A stretch of DNA of 64,000 bases from UBA1268 sp965662195 (GCA_965662195.1 CBFIHA010000005.1:10149-74148); one strand, 5' to 3'; shown: positions 1 through 8,440, numbered from the stretch's first letter. Translations and numbers: made by a program. The notes: a model not told the origin generated them from the letters alone.

Positions 1-57
1 CGGGTTGCGGCCGACCCGTCCCCGAGTGAATCCGCAGTGGAGACCCGTCGGCAATGA
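1..57 (+). CDS. 3' end of an upstream gene (partial)
   Basis: Frame 1 is open from the window edge for 18 codons and stops at TGA 55-57. This stop overlaps the ATG at 54 of the next gene in an ATGA junction, which suggests translational coupling in one operon. The next two genes are ATPases of the kind found in exopolysaccharide export loci, so this could be the tail of a chain-length or export protein. Too little is visible to name it. Confidence 0.45.
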   Translation, partial: RVAADPSPSESAVETRRQ

Positions 58-764
58 ATGGTGATCTGCTCGACCGGGCGTTTCTGCAGGCGGCGGCTGG
101 ACAGGGGCCGCGAGGCTTCCCGACCACCGATGCTCAGGGAGGCATCATCCCGGCTGCGCTCGATGCGGGGGCCGACCAAACTGCGGCCGATGGCAAACCC
201 CCGGTGGCAACTGCTACCGGCGCGGAGATGAGCGACGGCAGCGGAGAGGCCGCAGCTGCGGCAGTCGACCAGACCCTGCTGGAACTCCTCGAACGCTTCC
301 CAGAGCAGTGGGCAGCGGTCGCCTTGGCGGTGGAGCAGGCCAGTCGGGCCGGCACGCGGGTGATTGCCGTGGCCGGACACCAGCAGGGCGAGGGCAGGAC
401 GACGCTCGTGCGGGGCCTCGGCCTGTTGCTGTCGGAGCGGGGCTGGCAGGTGACCTCCTTTCCATCTGCGGCGGCCTGGTGGCAGGAACTGGTTGGGGCC
501 GGGCCGGGTTGGCAGCCCCTCCACACTAAAACCGCCGCCGACAACGACATCGTGCTGGTTGATGCCGGCATCTGGTTTCCACCCGGGCCGCTGCGTCCCC
601 GGCAGTTACTGCTGAAAATGTTTGGCTTTGATGGTGTGCTGCTGATGCGACACCATGCCCACGCCTCCTGCCCCGCGCGGGACGGGGCGATTGCAAAGGC
701 GGGACTGAAGTCGATCGGTGAAATCGTCAGCTTTGCACCCGCGCTCACTCAGAGGGCAGCATGA
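54..764 (+). CDS. P-loop ATPase, CpsD/ParA-like (exopolysaccharide locus type)
   Basis: The 236-residue protein has an Ala/Gly-rich N-terminal 80 residues of no evident fold. A Rossmann-like P-loop region follows, with GHQQGEGRTT at residues 108-117 and a hydrophobic strand ending in Asp (IVLVD) at 166-170. The layout resembles the CpsD/BY-kinase and MinD/ParA group, which partner polysaccharide co-polymerases at the inner membrane. The usual P-loop Lys is Arg (GEGRTT), and no Tyr-rich C-terminal tail is present, so kinase activity is doubtful. It overlaps the upstream gene (ATGA at 54) and the downstream ATPase gene (ATGA at 761), giving a tightly coupled operon. The family is inferred from motifs only. 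Confidence 0.6.
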   Translation: MNGDLLDRAFLQAAAGQGPRGFPTTDAQGGIIPAALDAGADQTAADGKPPVATATGAEMSDGSGEAAAAAVDQTLLELLERFPEQWAAVALAVEQASRAGTRVIAVAGHQQGEGRTTLVRGLGLLLSERGWQVTSFPSAAAWWQELVGAGPGWQPLHTKTAADNDIVLVDAGIWFPPGPLRPRQLLLKMFGFDGVLLMRHHAHASCPARDGAIAKAGLKSIGEIVSFAPALTQRAA

Positions 765-1489
765 ACGCGTCTCTCCACCAGCCGCCCACGCTGTCCAGCA
801 ACGGGACATTTCCGGCAGATGCTCCCCCCGTCGCCGCCGCCGGTAACCAGCAGACTGCCCTCGCCCGGCTGCTCTATGCGGTTCGGCAGCCGGGCGGGCT
901 CGCCGTGCTCTGCGGTCCCGGCGGAACGGGAGTGACGACCGTTCTGGGACAGCTGGCCGCCGAACTCAAGCAGGCCGAACGACCGGTTCTTCGCCTGTCG
1001 GGGTATGACCTCGGCGAAGCTGACCTGCGGCCCTGGGCCGAGGGCATCGCCGGGCCCGCGGCAATGCCGCCGGTGGTGCTGATGGATGATGGTCACGCGG
1101 TTGCCGACGGCCAGCTGACCGCCTTTGTCCGCCAGGCCTTCGCCTCGATCCCCGCAGCGGCGATTGTGTTGGCCGGTCGCGGTCGACTGCTGACGCTGCT
1201 GGCGCGAGAGCGGGATCTGGGGGGCCGGGTGATGCTGCGGTCAGTGCTGCGAGCCTGGACGTGTGCTGAGACCGAGGCGGTTGTCGGCAGGCGGCTGGAA
1301 GCTGCCGGTGTCGTGGGCCACGAGGCCAGCGTGCCGGCCACGATCCATGCGATCACTGCGGGGATTCCCCAGGCAATCCGCCAACTGCTCGAAACGGTGT
1401 TGCTGGTGGCGGCAACGCAGCCGGAGCACCGGCTGCGGTGCGACGATATCGAGCGGATGCACGAGCGGCTCAGCCTGGCAGCAGCCTGA
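761..1489 (+). CDS. ExeA/MshM-like AAA ATPase
   Basis: The 242-residue protein looks like the general-secretion ATPase ExeA and its homologues in exopolysaccharide (exosortase-type) loci. A nucleotide-binding loop GPGGTGVTT lies at residues 52-60, a Walker B-like VVLMDDGHA lies near 105, and a C-terminal helical lid follows. Its start overlaps the preceding stop (ATGA), so the two ATPases are coupled. The Walker A Lys is replaced by Val, which would weaken or remove ATP hydrolysis if this is the real P-loop. Its 3' end overlaps the convergent thiO gene by 20 bases. The membrane-associated export role is inferred from the family and the neighbour. Confidence 0.6.
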   Translation: MNASLHQPPTLSSNGTFPADAPPVAAAGNQQTALARLLYAVRQPGGLAVLCGPGGTGVTTVLGQLAAELKQAERPVLRLSGYDLGEADLRPWAEGIAGPAAMPPVVLMDDGHAVADGQLTAFVRQAFASIPAAAIVLAGRGRLLTLLARERDLGGRVMLRSVLRAWTCAETEAVVGRRLEAAGVVGHEASVPATIHAITAGIPQAIRQLLETVLLVAATQPEHRLRCDDIERMHERLSLAAA

Positions 1490-2765
1490 AGGTTCTGCTG
1501 GTATGCCGCTCGGCCGAAAAGGCCTGCACCGACCCGGGCGGTTCACGGCCTTCGACGAGATCGGCGATGGCCACGGCCGTGCCGGTCGAAAGGTGCAGCC
1601 CCGCCCGATAGTGGCCGGTCGCCAGCCAGCCGTTTTCGATGCCCGGCAACTGACCGATTGTCGGCAGGCCGTCTGGCGATCCCGGCCGCAGGCCGGCCCA
1701 GGCACGTTCGGGGCGGCCGAAGGAAGTCGCCGGCAACAGCTGCCGCACCAGCTGCTGGAGCCGTTCAAGCGTTCTCGGCGTGGTCGTCGGGTCGAAGCCG
1801 ACATCCTCGATGGTCGATCCGACCAGCAGCCTGCCGTCTTCTCGCGGGATGAGATAGTCGTAGCCTGCCCCGAGATTGACCACCTGCCCGAGCAGACCCG
1901 GGGCGGTGCGGTGCAGCAGGATCTGGCCCCGCCATGGCCGGGTCGGAACCTGAACGCCGAGGTCGGCCAACAGGCCCTCGGACCAGGCGCCAGCAGCCAG
2001 GCAGACCCGTTCCACCGGCAGCCTTTTGACCCGTTCGTCCGGCCCGCTGAACCGGACCGCGCTGATGCGGTGGGAATCGCGCTCCAGGCTGATGACCTCG
2101 CTGTGCGCGATGAAAACGACGCCGCGGGCCAGGCAGGAGGCGTGCAGGGCAGCCAGATGCCGTGGTGGCCGCAGTTGGGTTTCGGCCGGCAGGTGGAAGC
2201 CCCCACGAATCGTGCCGGCCGCGGTCGCGGCAGCCAACGCTGGTGCAATTCGCACGACATCCTTGGCGGAAAGCTGGTCGTGGTGAACCCCGAGCCGCTG
2301 CCAGCGGACCGCCTCCTCACGAAGTTCAGCCTCGGTTTTGTCATCGATTGACACTGCGAGGGTGCCGCAGTGCCGCAGGCCGTTGTCGATGCCGGTCTCA
2401 GTCTGCAGTTCCTCGGCCCACTGCCGGTGCAGCCGGTCGCTGAGGGCGGTGAACCGGTCCAGTGGCGAGGCCTCCGGCCCTAACGCGGCCTCCGGCTGAG
2501 CCGGGAAGATCCCACCGCCGGCCCATGAGGCGGTTGCCCAGGCGGCATCGCGGCTGAGCACCGTCACGCCGAGCCCCCGGCCAGCGAGTTCGCGGGCGAT
2601 CGACAGGCCGATCACGCCCCCGCCGATCACGCAGCAGTCGGTTGGGGACGACGAATCGGCGGGATCGACCGCGGCCAGGCGGGGGAACCGCGAGTCCCGG
2701 GGGTTGCGGGGGCCGTTGCCGCCGGTGTCAGCGGTGGATCCCGTTCTCGAAGACCTGTCAGGCAT
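1470..2765 (-). CDS. thiO: FAD-dependent glycine oxidase (ThiO-type)
   Basis: This is a DAO-family flavoenzyme that would oxidise glycine to the imine used for the thiazole of thiamine. The dinucleotide-binding motif GGGVIGLSIARE starts near residue 48. It is followed by the substrate domain and a C-terminal segment (GHYRAGLHLSTGTA, then IADLVEG) typical of ThiO. The start chosen is ATG 2765, giving 431 residues with a longer N-terminus than usual. It overlaps the stop of the upstream DUF3500 gene by 8 bases, which implies co-transcription. A longer frame exists, but it would run through the DUF3500 gene. No other thiamine gene is in the window, so ThiO and another amino-acid or amine oxidase of the same family cannot be separated fully. 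Confidence 0.8.
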   Translation of the reverse strand: MPDRSSRTGSTADTGGNGPRNPRDSRFPRLAAVDPADSSSPTDCCVIGGGVIGLSIARELAGRGLGVTVLSRDAAWATASWAGGGIFPAQPEAALGPEASPLDRFTALSDRLHRQWAEELQTETGIDNGLRHCGTLAVSIDDKTEAELREEAVRWQRLGVHHDQLSAKDVVRIAPALAAATAAGTIRGGFHLPAETQLRPPRHLAALHASCLARGVVFIAHSEVISLERDSHRISAVRFSGPDERVKRLPVERVCLAAGAWSEGLLADLGVQVPTRPWRGQILLHRTAPGLLGQVVNLGAGYDYLIPREDGRLLVGSTIEDVGFDPTTTPRTLERLQQLVRQLLPATSFGRPERAWAGLRPGSPDGLPTIGQLPGIENGWLATGHYRAGLHLSTGTAVAIADLVEGREPPGSVQAFSAERHTSRTFRLLPG

Positions 2766-3798
2766 TCGTGGGTACTTGGGGGCTGTCGGCGATGTTGACC
2801 CAGACATGGACGTGAGGCGCTCCGCGGAAGTGCCAGACAAAGGCGGGTCCTTCGAGCCGCCAGTTGTCCCAGACGCCGTCACCGCCGAGATCCCCCTGCC
2901 GGTAGAAGATCATCCGGCAGGCTTCGAGTCCGCCCTGCGCGGCCAAGCAGCGATGAACCTCGTCCTGGTCGCCCGCCCGGAAGGGCTCCAGCAGCAGCCC
3001 GACAACGCGGTCGAGCTCCGCCCGCTGGTCGGCCGCAAGGTCGCCGACCGCGAGCCCGGGGCGGCTGGCCGCGCCAGGAAATCCAATGGCATTCTCCCGC
3101 GGTACGCGGGCCGCCAAGGCGGCAGCCCGTTGCTTTCCATCGAGCATGGCGAAGACCTCATTGGCCGCCACCGCCTGGGGCCAGAAGACGTTTCCCGGAT
3201 GGTTCGGCTCCTCGGTGAAGCTGCCGGTGTCGTGGCCGTAGAAGATCGGGCCGCCAAAGGCGACATGATCGGCCGAGTCGCCGTCACACCGCAGGGTCAT
3301 GTGCCGGCCGGTGAGCAGAAACTGGAACTTTCCCGAGCCAGGCTCACCGATCAGCGCGAAGCTCTGGGAATGGCCGAAGCCGCCACAGTCATCTTCCAAT
3401 TGCTGGTCAAAGCGGGGCTGCCATTCCGGAGTGATCAGGCTTTCAAAGATCTCGCGGACAACCGCCTGCTGTTCACCGCTGAAGAAGTCATCGGCGATCT
3501 CCGGCTTGGTGGCCTGCCAGTTGTTGGCCACCCGGGTCCGCAACAGGCCGAACTTTGGGTGACGGTAGTCCCACGGCACACAGACCTGCCGCCGCTGCTG
3601 GGGCGTGAGCGAAGCGTGCAGTCGCCCGGCAAGGGTTTCGGCGACCGGTTTCGCGGCTGGCTCGGCAGCGAAAAGTTCGGGCCGGCTGCCGCCGGGAATC
3701 AGGGCGGCCAGGCCGGTTGCGGTGGCGGCATTCGACAGGCGACGCAACAGACTGCGGCGGGTCACGGACGGGGCCGGTGAGTGATCAACGGGTGCCAT
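2758..3798 (-). CDS. DUF3500 family secreted protein
   Basis: The 346-residue protein begins with a twin-arginine-like signal (RRSLLRRL at about residues 14-21, then an Ala/Leu-rich stretch and AA before Pro), so export is likely. The body carries the features of the DUF3500 family: SGEQQ, GGFGHSQSFALIGEPG, GRHMTLRCDGD, FGGPIFYGHD and a C-terminal HFRGAPHVHVWVN. That family is common in planctomycetes and has no established activity. ATG 3798 is chosen because an AGGAG ribosome site lies about 8 bases upstream; the open frame continues upstream only into mutM. It is followed immediately by thiO, with an 8-base overlap. I do not infer a reaction. Confidence 0.8.
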   Translation of the reverse strand: MAPVDHSPAPSVTRRSLLRRLSNAATATGLAALIPGGSRPELFAAEPAAKPVAETLAGRLHASLTPQQRRQVCVPWDYRHPKFGLLRTRVANNWQATKPEIADDFFSGEQQAVVREIFESLITPEWQPRFDQQLEDDCGGFGHSQSFALIGEPGSGKFQFLLTGRHMTLRCDGDSADHVAFGGPIFYGHDTGSFTEEPNHPGNVFWPQAVAANEVFAMLDGKQRAAALAARVPRENAIGFPGAASRPGLAVGDLAADQRAELDRVVGLLLEPFRAGDQDEVHRCLAAQGGLEACRMIFYRQGDLGGDGVWDNWRLEGPAFVWHFRGAPHVHVWVNIADSPQVPTNA

Positions 3799-3874
3799 CG
3801 GAGGGACTCCTGGAGGATACGGGGCGGTGAAGCCGCCAGCCACCGTAACTGTAACAAAGCCGCCTGCCGGAGGC

Positions 3875-4720
3875 TCACTTTCGGCGTTGGCAGCCCGGGC
3901 AGAAAAAAGTCGATCGCTGGGCCTGGACGATGCGGCGGATGGCCGCTCCGCAGCGGGGGCAGGCCACTCCCGCCCGGCCATATACCTGGTGGCATCGCTG
4001 GTATCGGCCCGGCCGGCTGTCGGCCGTGCGATAGGTCTCATCACCGATCGACGAGCCCTCCAGCCGGATGGCTCGCCGCAGAATCTGCCGGGTGGCCGTC
4101 GCGATGGCGTCACCATCCGCCCGGCTGAGCCGGGCACAGCGGCTACGGGGATCGATGCCAGCAGCGAAGAGGATTTCGGCGGCGTAGATGTTGCCGATGC
4201 CAGCGGTCACCCGCTGGTCCAGCAGGGCCTGCTTGATCGCCCGCCGGGAGCTGTGGATGGCAGCGTGGATCTCTGGCCCACTGAGGGTGAGGGCGTCGGG
4301 GCCGAGTACCGACGGGCCACAGCGCCGGGCGAACTCACTTTCGCTGAGGAGCCGAATCGTGCCAAGTCCCCGGCGATCCCAGAAGATGAGCGGTGGGCTA
4401 TCGGCAAATTCCACCACCATCCGCACGTGGGTGTCACTCGGCGGCGGCACCCGCAGCAGCAGACCGGTCATTCGTGGCTCAATCACCAGCCGCTCGGTGC
4501 CAGCGGCGGCCGGCTCCGCCAGCCGCAACACCGCCCGCTTGCCGGCCCGTTCCACCGCCGCGATCCGGCGGCCCGCCAACCGGGCCGCGAGGCGGCCTGC
4601 CGGCGGATCGACGAGGATTGGTCGCCGGGTTCGTCGCGGGAAGGTCACCCCCGTTATCGTTCGGCCGGCAACGTCCCCGATCCCCCGGCACATCGTCTCA
4701 ACTTCGGGAAGCTCGGGCAT
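3875..4720 (-). CDS. mutM: Formamidopyrimidine-DNA glycosylase
   Basis: MutM/Fpg is a bifunctional base-excision repair enzyme for oxidised purines such as 8-oxoguanine. The mature N-terminus PELPEVET carries the catalytic Pro2 and Glu3. The helix-two-turn-helix region (GIGNIYAAEILFAAGIDP) lies near residue 170. The C-terminus has a CX2C...CX2C zinc finger (CPRCG ... CPGC). ATG 4720 is chosen because Pro2 must be exposed; upstream in-frame codons are not needed. The length of 281 residues fits the family. It lies 76 bases upstream of the DUF3500 gene on the same strand and diverges from trpB. Confidence 0.95.
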   Translation of the reverse strand: MPELPEVETMCRGIGDVAGRTITGVTFPRRTRRPILVDPPAGRLAARLAGRRIAAVERAGKRAVLRLAEPAAAGTERLVIEPRMTGLLLRVPPPSDTHVRMVVEFADSPPLIFWDRRGLGTIRLLSESEFARRCGPSVLGPDALTLSGPEIHAAIHSSRRAIKQALLDQRVTAGIGNIYAAEILFAAGIDPRSRCARLSRADGDAIATATRQILRRAIRLEGSSIGDETYRTADSRPGRYQRCHQVYGRAGVACPRCGAAIRRIVQAQRSTFFCPGCQRRK

Positions 4721-4801
4721 TGATGGGGCCGGGTCGGGGAAGCGGCGGGGCTGAAACGGCCGGTCACAAGAGCTGGAGGGTCGAATCGGCCAGGGCAAGG
4801 C

Positions 4802-4807
4802 TACAAT
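4802..4807 (+). promoter_or_regulatory. Possible -10 element upstream of trpB
   Basis: TACAAT lies 86 bases before the trpB ATG in the mutM/trpB divergent gap. No good -35 is visible at the right spacing, so this is a weak call. Confidence 0.3.
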
Positions 4808-4893
4808 CAATCTGCCACCGGCCAATGTCCCGCCCTTTCGCCGCTGGTAGGCTCACCTACGAAGCTGTTTCGACCCTCACGCTGGAGCTGCCG

Positions 4894-6126
4894 ATGTCCA
4901 TTGCTGCCGCGGCCGACCGCCCGCTCTCCCAGGTTCCTGACGCCTTCGGCCGGTTCGGCCGGTTCGGCGGCCGCTATGTCCCGGAGACGCTCTCAGCGGC
5001 CCTCGATCAGCTGCAGACCGCCTATGACGAGGCGATTGCCGACCCCGCGTTCACCCGGGAACTCGACGATCTGCTCAATACCTTTGTCGGCCGGCCGACG
5101 CCCCTGCTCTTCGCACGGCGGCTGACTGAGCGGGCCGGTGGCGCTCAGATCTATTTCAAACGGGAAGACCTCAGCCATACCGGCGCACACAAAATCAACA
5201 ACACCCTCGGCCAGGCGTTGCTTGCCATGCGGATGGGCAAGCAGCGGATCATTGCCGAAACCGGCGCGGGCCAGCATGGGGTTGCCACCGCCACTGCTTG
5301 TGCCCGGTTCGGCCTCGACTGCGTGGTCTACATGGGCGCCGAGGACGTCCGCCGGCAGGCCCCCAACGTTCGCAACATGCGGTTCATGGGAGCTGAGGTG
5401 CGGCCGGTCGAGAGCGGCTCGCGGACACTGCGCGATGCCATCAACGAGGCGATGCGGGACTGGATGGCCTCGGTCGAGAACACGCATTACATCATCGGTT
5501 CGGTGGTCGGCCCGCATCCCTTCCCGCGGATTGTTCGCGACTTCCAATCGGTCATCGGCCGCGAGACGATCGACCACTGCCGCCGGCTCTTCGGCCGGCT
5601 CCCCGATACGGTTGTTGCCTGCGTCGGCGGGGGCAGCAATGCCGCGGGTATGTTCTATCCGTTTGTCGATCATCCCGAGGTGCGGCTGGTTGGTGTCGAG
5701 GCGGGGGGACGGTCGAGTGAAGCGGGTGAGCACGCCGCCCCGCTGAGTTATGGCAGCCCAGGCATTCTGCATGGCAGTCTCAGTTATGTGCTGCAGGATG
5801 TCGATGGTCAGACCGACGATGTCCACTCCGTGTCGGCGGGGCTTGACTACCCTGGCGTTGGACCCGAACACAGCTTCTGGCGGGACAGCGGCCGGGTCGA
5901 CTACACCAGTGTCACCGATGCCGAGGCGCTTGATGCCTTTGATCTGGTCGCCCAGCAGGAGGGCATCCTGGCGGCGTTGGAAACGTCGCACGCGGTTGCC
6001 TGGGCGGTCGAGGCGGCAGCAGCCATGCGGCCAGAGCAGATCCTCGTGCTCTGCATGTCGGGCCGTGGTGACAAGGATGCCGCTGAGATTGCTCGGCTGC
6101 GGGGGCTTTCCGAGGCGGGGGCATGA
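4894..6126 (+). CDS. trpB: Tryptophan synthase beta chain
   Basis: TrpB is the PLP-dependent subunit that joins indole and serine to make tryptophan in the alpha2-beta2 complex. The PLP lysine lies in HTGAHKINNTLGQAL, the phosphate-binding loop is GGGSNA, and the N-terminus has the usual GRFGGRYVPETL. The length of 410 residues is normal. ATG 4894 is chosen from homology of the N-terminus and a GGAG about 8 bases upstream; an in-frame upstream ATG cannot be excluded. The stop overlaps the trpA start (ATGA), so the two subunits are translationally coupled. TrpE is encoded separately on the other strand, and no trpC, trpD, trpF or trpG is in the window. Confidence 0.96.
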   Translation: MSIAAAADRPLSQVPDAFGRFGRFGGRYVPETLSAALDQLQTAYDEAIADPAFTRELDDLLNTFVGRPTPLLFARRLTERAGGAQIYFKREDLSHTGAHKINNTLGQALLAMRMGKQRIIAETGAGQHGVATATACARFGLDCVVYMGAEDVRRQAPNVRNMRFMGAEVRPVESGSRTLRDAINEAMRDWMASVENTHYIIGSVVGPHPFPRIVRDFQSVIGRETIDHCRRLFGRLPDTVVACVGGGSNAAGMFYPFVDHPEVRLVGVEAGGRSSEAGEHAAPLSYGSPGILHGSLSYVLQDVDGQTDDVHSVSAGLDYPGVGPEHSFWRDSGRVDYTSVTDAEALDAFDLVAQQEGILAALETSHAVAWAVEAAAAMRPEQILVLCMSGRGDKDAAEIARLRGLSEAGA

Positions 6127-6998
6127 ACGGGAAATCGGATCGAGAACCGACGGAGCAACTGGCAGGCATGGCGACGGCAACAGATGATGGGAAAACGGGA
6201 ACGGCGGCGGTGCAGGAGGCCTTCGCGGCCTGTCGGTCCCGCGGGAGCAAGGCGGTCGCACCGTTCGTGACGGCGGGTGATCCCGACGTCGAGACGACGC
6301 TGGCGGTGCTCGAAGCCATCGATCGGGCCGGTGGCACACTTTGTGAGCTGGGTGTTCCTTACAGCGATCCGATTGCAGATGGGCCCGTGATTCAGTCCTC
6401 CTACACCCGGGCGTTGGCAGCAGGAATGTCGCTTGAGAAGCTCTTCGATCTTGTTGCCCGGGCCCGCCAGACCGTCAGCATGCCCCTCCTTGCCATGGTC
6501 AGCTACTCGCTGATTTTTCGGGTTGGAATCGACTTGTTTGTCAGCCGTGCCGTGGCCAGCGGCCTGTCGGGATTCGTCGTGCCCGACCTGCCGCTCGAGG
6601 AGTCGGATGATCTTGATGCCGCCTGCCGGAGTGCCGGGCTGGCACTCGTTCGATTGGTGACGCCAACGACACCACCGGAACGGGCCGAGGCGATCGCCCG
6701 ACGGTCAACCGGGTTTCTCTACTGTGTCTCGGTGGCAGGAGTGACGGGTGAGCGGACAGCGGTGCCAACGGGGCTGATCGACCGCGTCGCCTGGCTGCGG
6801 GAACGAACCGATGTGCCGATCCTGGTCGGCTTTGGGATCGCCGGCCCGGACCAAGCCCGGGAGGTCGCCCGGGTCGCCGACGGCGTGATCGTCGGCTCGG
6901 CGGTCGTCCGGCAGCTCGAGCAGGCGGCGGCGGGTCAAGGTGCTGCTGCGGTTGAGCGATTCGTTGGTGAACTTGTTTCTGCTTGCCGTGGCGGCTGA
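6123..6998 (+). CDS. trpA: Tryptophan synthase alpha chain
   Basis: TrpA cleaves indole-3-glycerol phosphate and channels indole to TrpB. The TIM-barrel motifs are clear: FVTAGDPD, LCELGVPYSDPIADGPVIQ (catalytic Glu and Asp), FVVPDLPLEES and the phosphate loop VGFGIAGPDQA. ATG 6123 makes an ATGA overlap with the trpB stop and gives 291 residues, about 20 more than usual at the N-terminus. A second ATG at 6168 would give a more typical length. Translational coupling favours 6123. Confidence 0.95.
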   Translation: MNGKSDREPTEQLAGMATATDDGKTGTAAVQEAFAACRSRGSKAVAPFVTAGDPDVETTLAVLEAIDRAGGTLCELGVPYSDPIADGPVIQSSYTRALAAGMSLEKLFDLVARARQTVSMPLLAMVSYSLIFRVGIDLFVSRAVASGLSGFVVPDLPLEESDDLDAACRSAGLALVRLVTPTTPPERAEAIARRSTGFLYCVSVAGVTGERTAVPTGLIDRVAWLRERTDVPILVGFGIAGPDQAREVARVADGVIVGSAVVRQLEQAAAGQGAAAVERFVGELVSACRGG

Positions 6999-7031
6999 CA
7001 ACATTGAGCCTCCCCGGTTCTGCGGCCGCTT

Positions 7032-7161
7032 GGGGGTACCCCTGCCCACTCGCTGAACGTTCACGTCGGCCCTCCTGGCCTCCGTTCACTGCACGTTCGC
7101 TGCGCTTCGCCATCCTGGCTGCGCTTGCTTCCGTAGCTCGCTCGTGGGCACGGGCACCCCC
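7032..7161. repeat. Long-range inverted repeat downstream of trpA
   Basis: The 18-base arms at 7032-7049 and 7144-7161 (GGGGGTACCCCTGCCCAC and its complement) match at 16 of 18 positions and enclose about 94 bases that are themselves rich in GTTCAC/CGTTCGC-like repeats. No protein gene is evident from 6999 to 7522. This arm pair opens a repeat tract that fills the gap. Confidence 0.5.
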
Positions 7162-7243
7162 TCGCTCGTCAACGAGGTCACGGCATAAGCAGGCAGCAAG
7201 TGGTTCGACTGAACCGGCAGCGAGTTAGGCGCTGTAATCTCAC

Positions 7244-7461
7244 TTTCCGTGAAGCAGCCGCCCGTCTTGGCGGCAGGAAGCCGCCGATGCGTATCAGCAG
7301 AAGCATGCGAACCTTGGCTTCGCCTGCTTCTGCCCAAGGAAAGCCGGGCAGGAAGCCCGGGCTTTCCGTGAAGAATGCTTACCAGCAGAACACCACAAAC
7401 CTTGGCTTTGTGGTGTTCTGCCCAAGGAAAGCCGGGCAGGAAGCCCGGTCTTTCCGTGAAG
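7244..7461. repeat. Hairpin repeat tract, two-stem units
   Basis: The unit has stem A, then the sequence GCCCAA, then stem B, then the tail TTTCCGTGAAG. The tail recurs at 7244, 7363 and 7451. Stem A of copy 1 (7298-7311 with 7319-7332) and of copy 2 (7386-7399 with 7407-7420) have different sequences, CAGAAGCATGCGAA and CAGAACACCACAAA. Each pairs with its own partner around the same 7-base loop CCTTGGC. Stem B (7338-7367 and 7426-7455) pairs GGAAAGCCGGGC across the loop AGGAA, and a further AGGAA-loop stem lies at 7269-7285. Conserved loops with changed but still pairing stems suggest the folded form matters. Confidence 0.75.
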
Positions 7462-7522
7462 CCAGCCGCCAGCCGCCAGCCGCCAGATCTTTCCATGAAA
7501 CGAACCGTCGTGGTGAATCCTC

Positions 7523-8440
7523 TCAGTCCCTGGCTGGCACGATCGTGGCGAGCAGCTGGGCCGGCCACGGGGGATCGTAGCGGCACCCGGCGACCGGGAT
7601 GCCAGCCTTGACCAGCGTTGTCACCGTCTCATCAATCGGGCCGCGACTGGGGGCAAGCTGGCAGATCAGGCTGTCGTGATCGGGGCAGTCACAGTGGATG
7701 GCAATATGTCCAATCGCCCGGGCGGCTTCTTCCCCAGCCTGCGGGCAGTCCATCCGCAGCTGCCAGCTGCTGACCTCCGACCAGGCCTCGGGCCGGCAGG
7801 GACCGGCCCGCACCAGTCGGCCCTCGTGCAAGACGACAAGGTCGGTGAAACCGCTGGGAATGTCGGCATCGTTGAAGCTGGCCACCACAGTGCGGCCGAT
7901 CGACTGGGCGTCGCTGACGAGTTGGCTGACCAGAGCCCTACCGGCCGGATCGAGGCCGGCAGTGGGGTTGTCCAACAGGAGGATGGCGGGCTCGTGCAGC
8001 AGACTGCGGGCAAGCAGCAGTCGCTTCTGCTGGCCGCTGGAAATGGCATCGCAGCGGGAGCCGGCCAGTCGTTCAAGCCCCACGGTGGCCAGCACGCGGC
8101 CGACCGCTTCGGTCAGGCCCGGGCCCCGCAGCCCGCCGGCGGCCGCGAAAAGTTCCAGGCATTCATCGACCCGAATTGCCGGCCAGGCCGGCACCCCATC
8201 GGGGACGTAGCCAACGAGCCGTCGGATCGCATCGGCCTGCCGCCCGGCGGCTAATCCGTCGATCGTCAGGTTGCCCGATCGTGGCGGCAGGAGCGTCGCG
8301 AAAGTCTCCAGCAGGCTGGTCTTGCCGGCGGCAGTAGGGCCAACCACCGCCACCGTCTGCCCGGCAGAGATGCTGAGGTCGATCCGCTCGAGGGCGACAA
8401 TTCCCAGACGCTCGACAGTAACGCGGTCGCACTCAATCAT
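7523..8440 (-). CDS. ABC transporter ATP-binding protein, catalytic residues altered
   Basis: The 305-residue protein is of the NatA/GldA ABC-2 type. It has Walker A GPTAAGKTS (residues 34-42), signature ISSGQQKR (133-140) and Walker B ILLLD (153-157) followed by a D-loop AGLDP. The residue after the Walker B Asp is Asn158 (LLLDNPTAGLD) instead of the catalytic Glu, and the switch His is Asn190 (ASFNDAD). Both were checked in the codons (AAC in each case). A C-terminal 100-residue extension has no evident domain. No permease is adjacent, and the neighbour 46 bases upstream on the same strand is trpE. It may bind ATP but hydrolyse it poorly, or act as a regulatory partner (inference). Confidence 0.8.
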   Translation of the reverse strand: MIECDRVTVERLGIVALERIDLSISAGQTVAVVGPTAAGKTSLLETFATLLPPRSGNLTIDGLAAGRQADAIRRLVGYVPDGVPAWPAIRVDECLELFAAAGGLRGPGLTEAVGRVLATVGLERLAGSRCDAISSGQQKRLLLARSLLHEPAILLLDNPTAGLDPAGRALVSQLVSDAQSIGRTVVASFNDADIPSGFTDLVVLHEGRLVRAGPCRPEAWSEVSSWQLRMDCPQAGEEAARAIGHIAIHCDCPDHDSLICQLAPSRGPIDETVTTLVKAGIPVAGCRYDPPWPAQLLATIVPARD

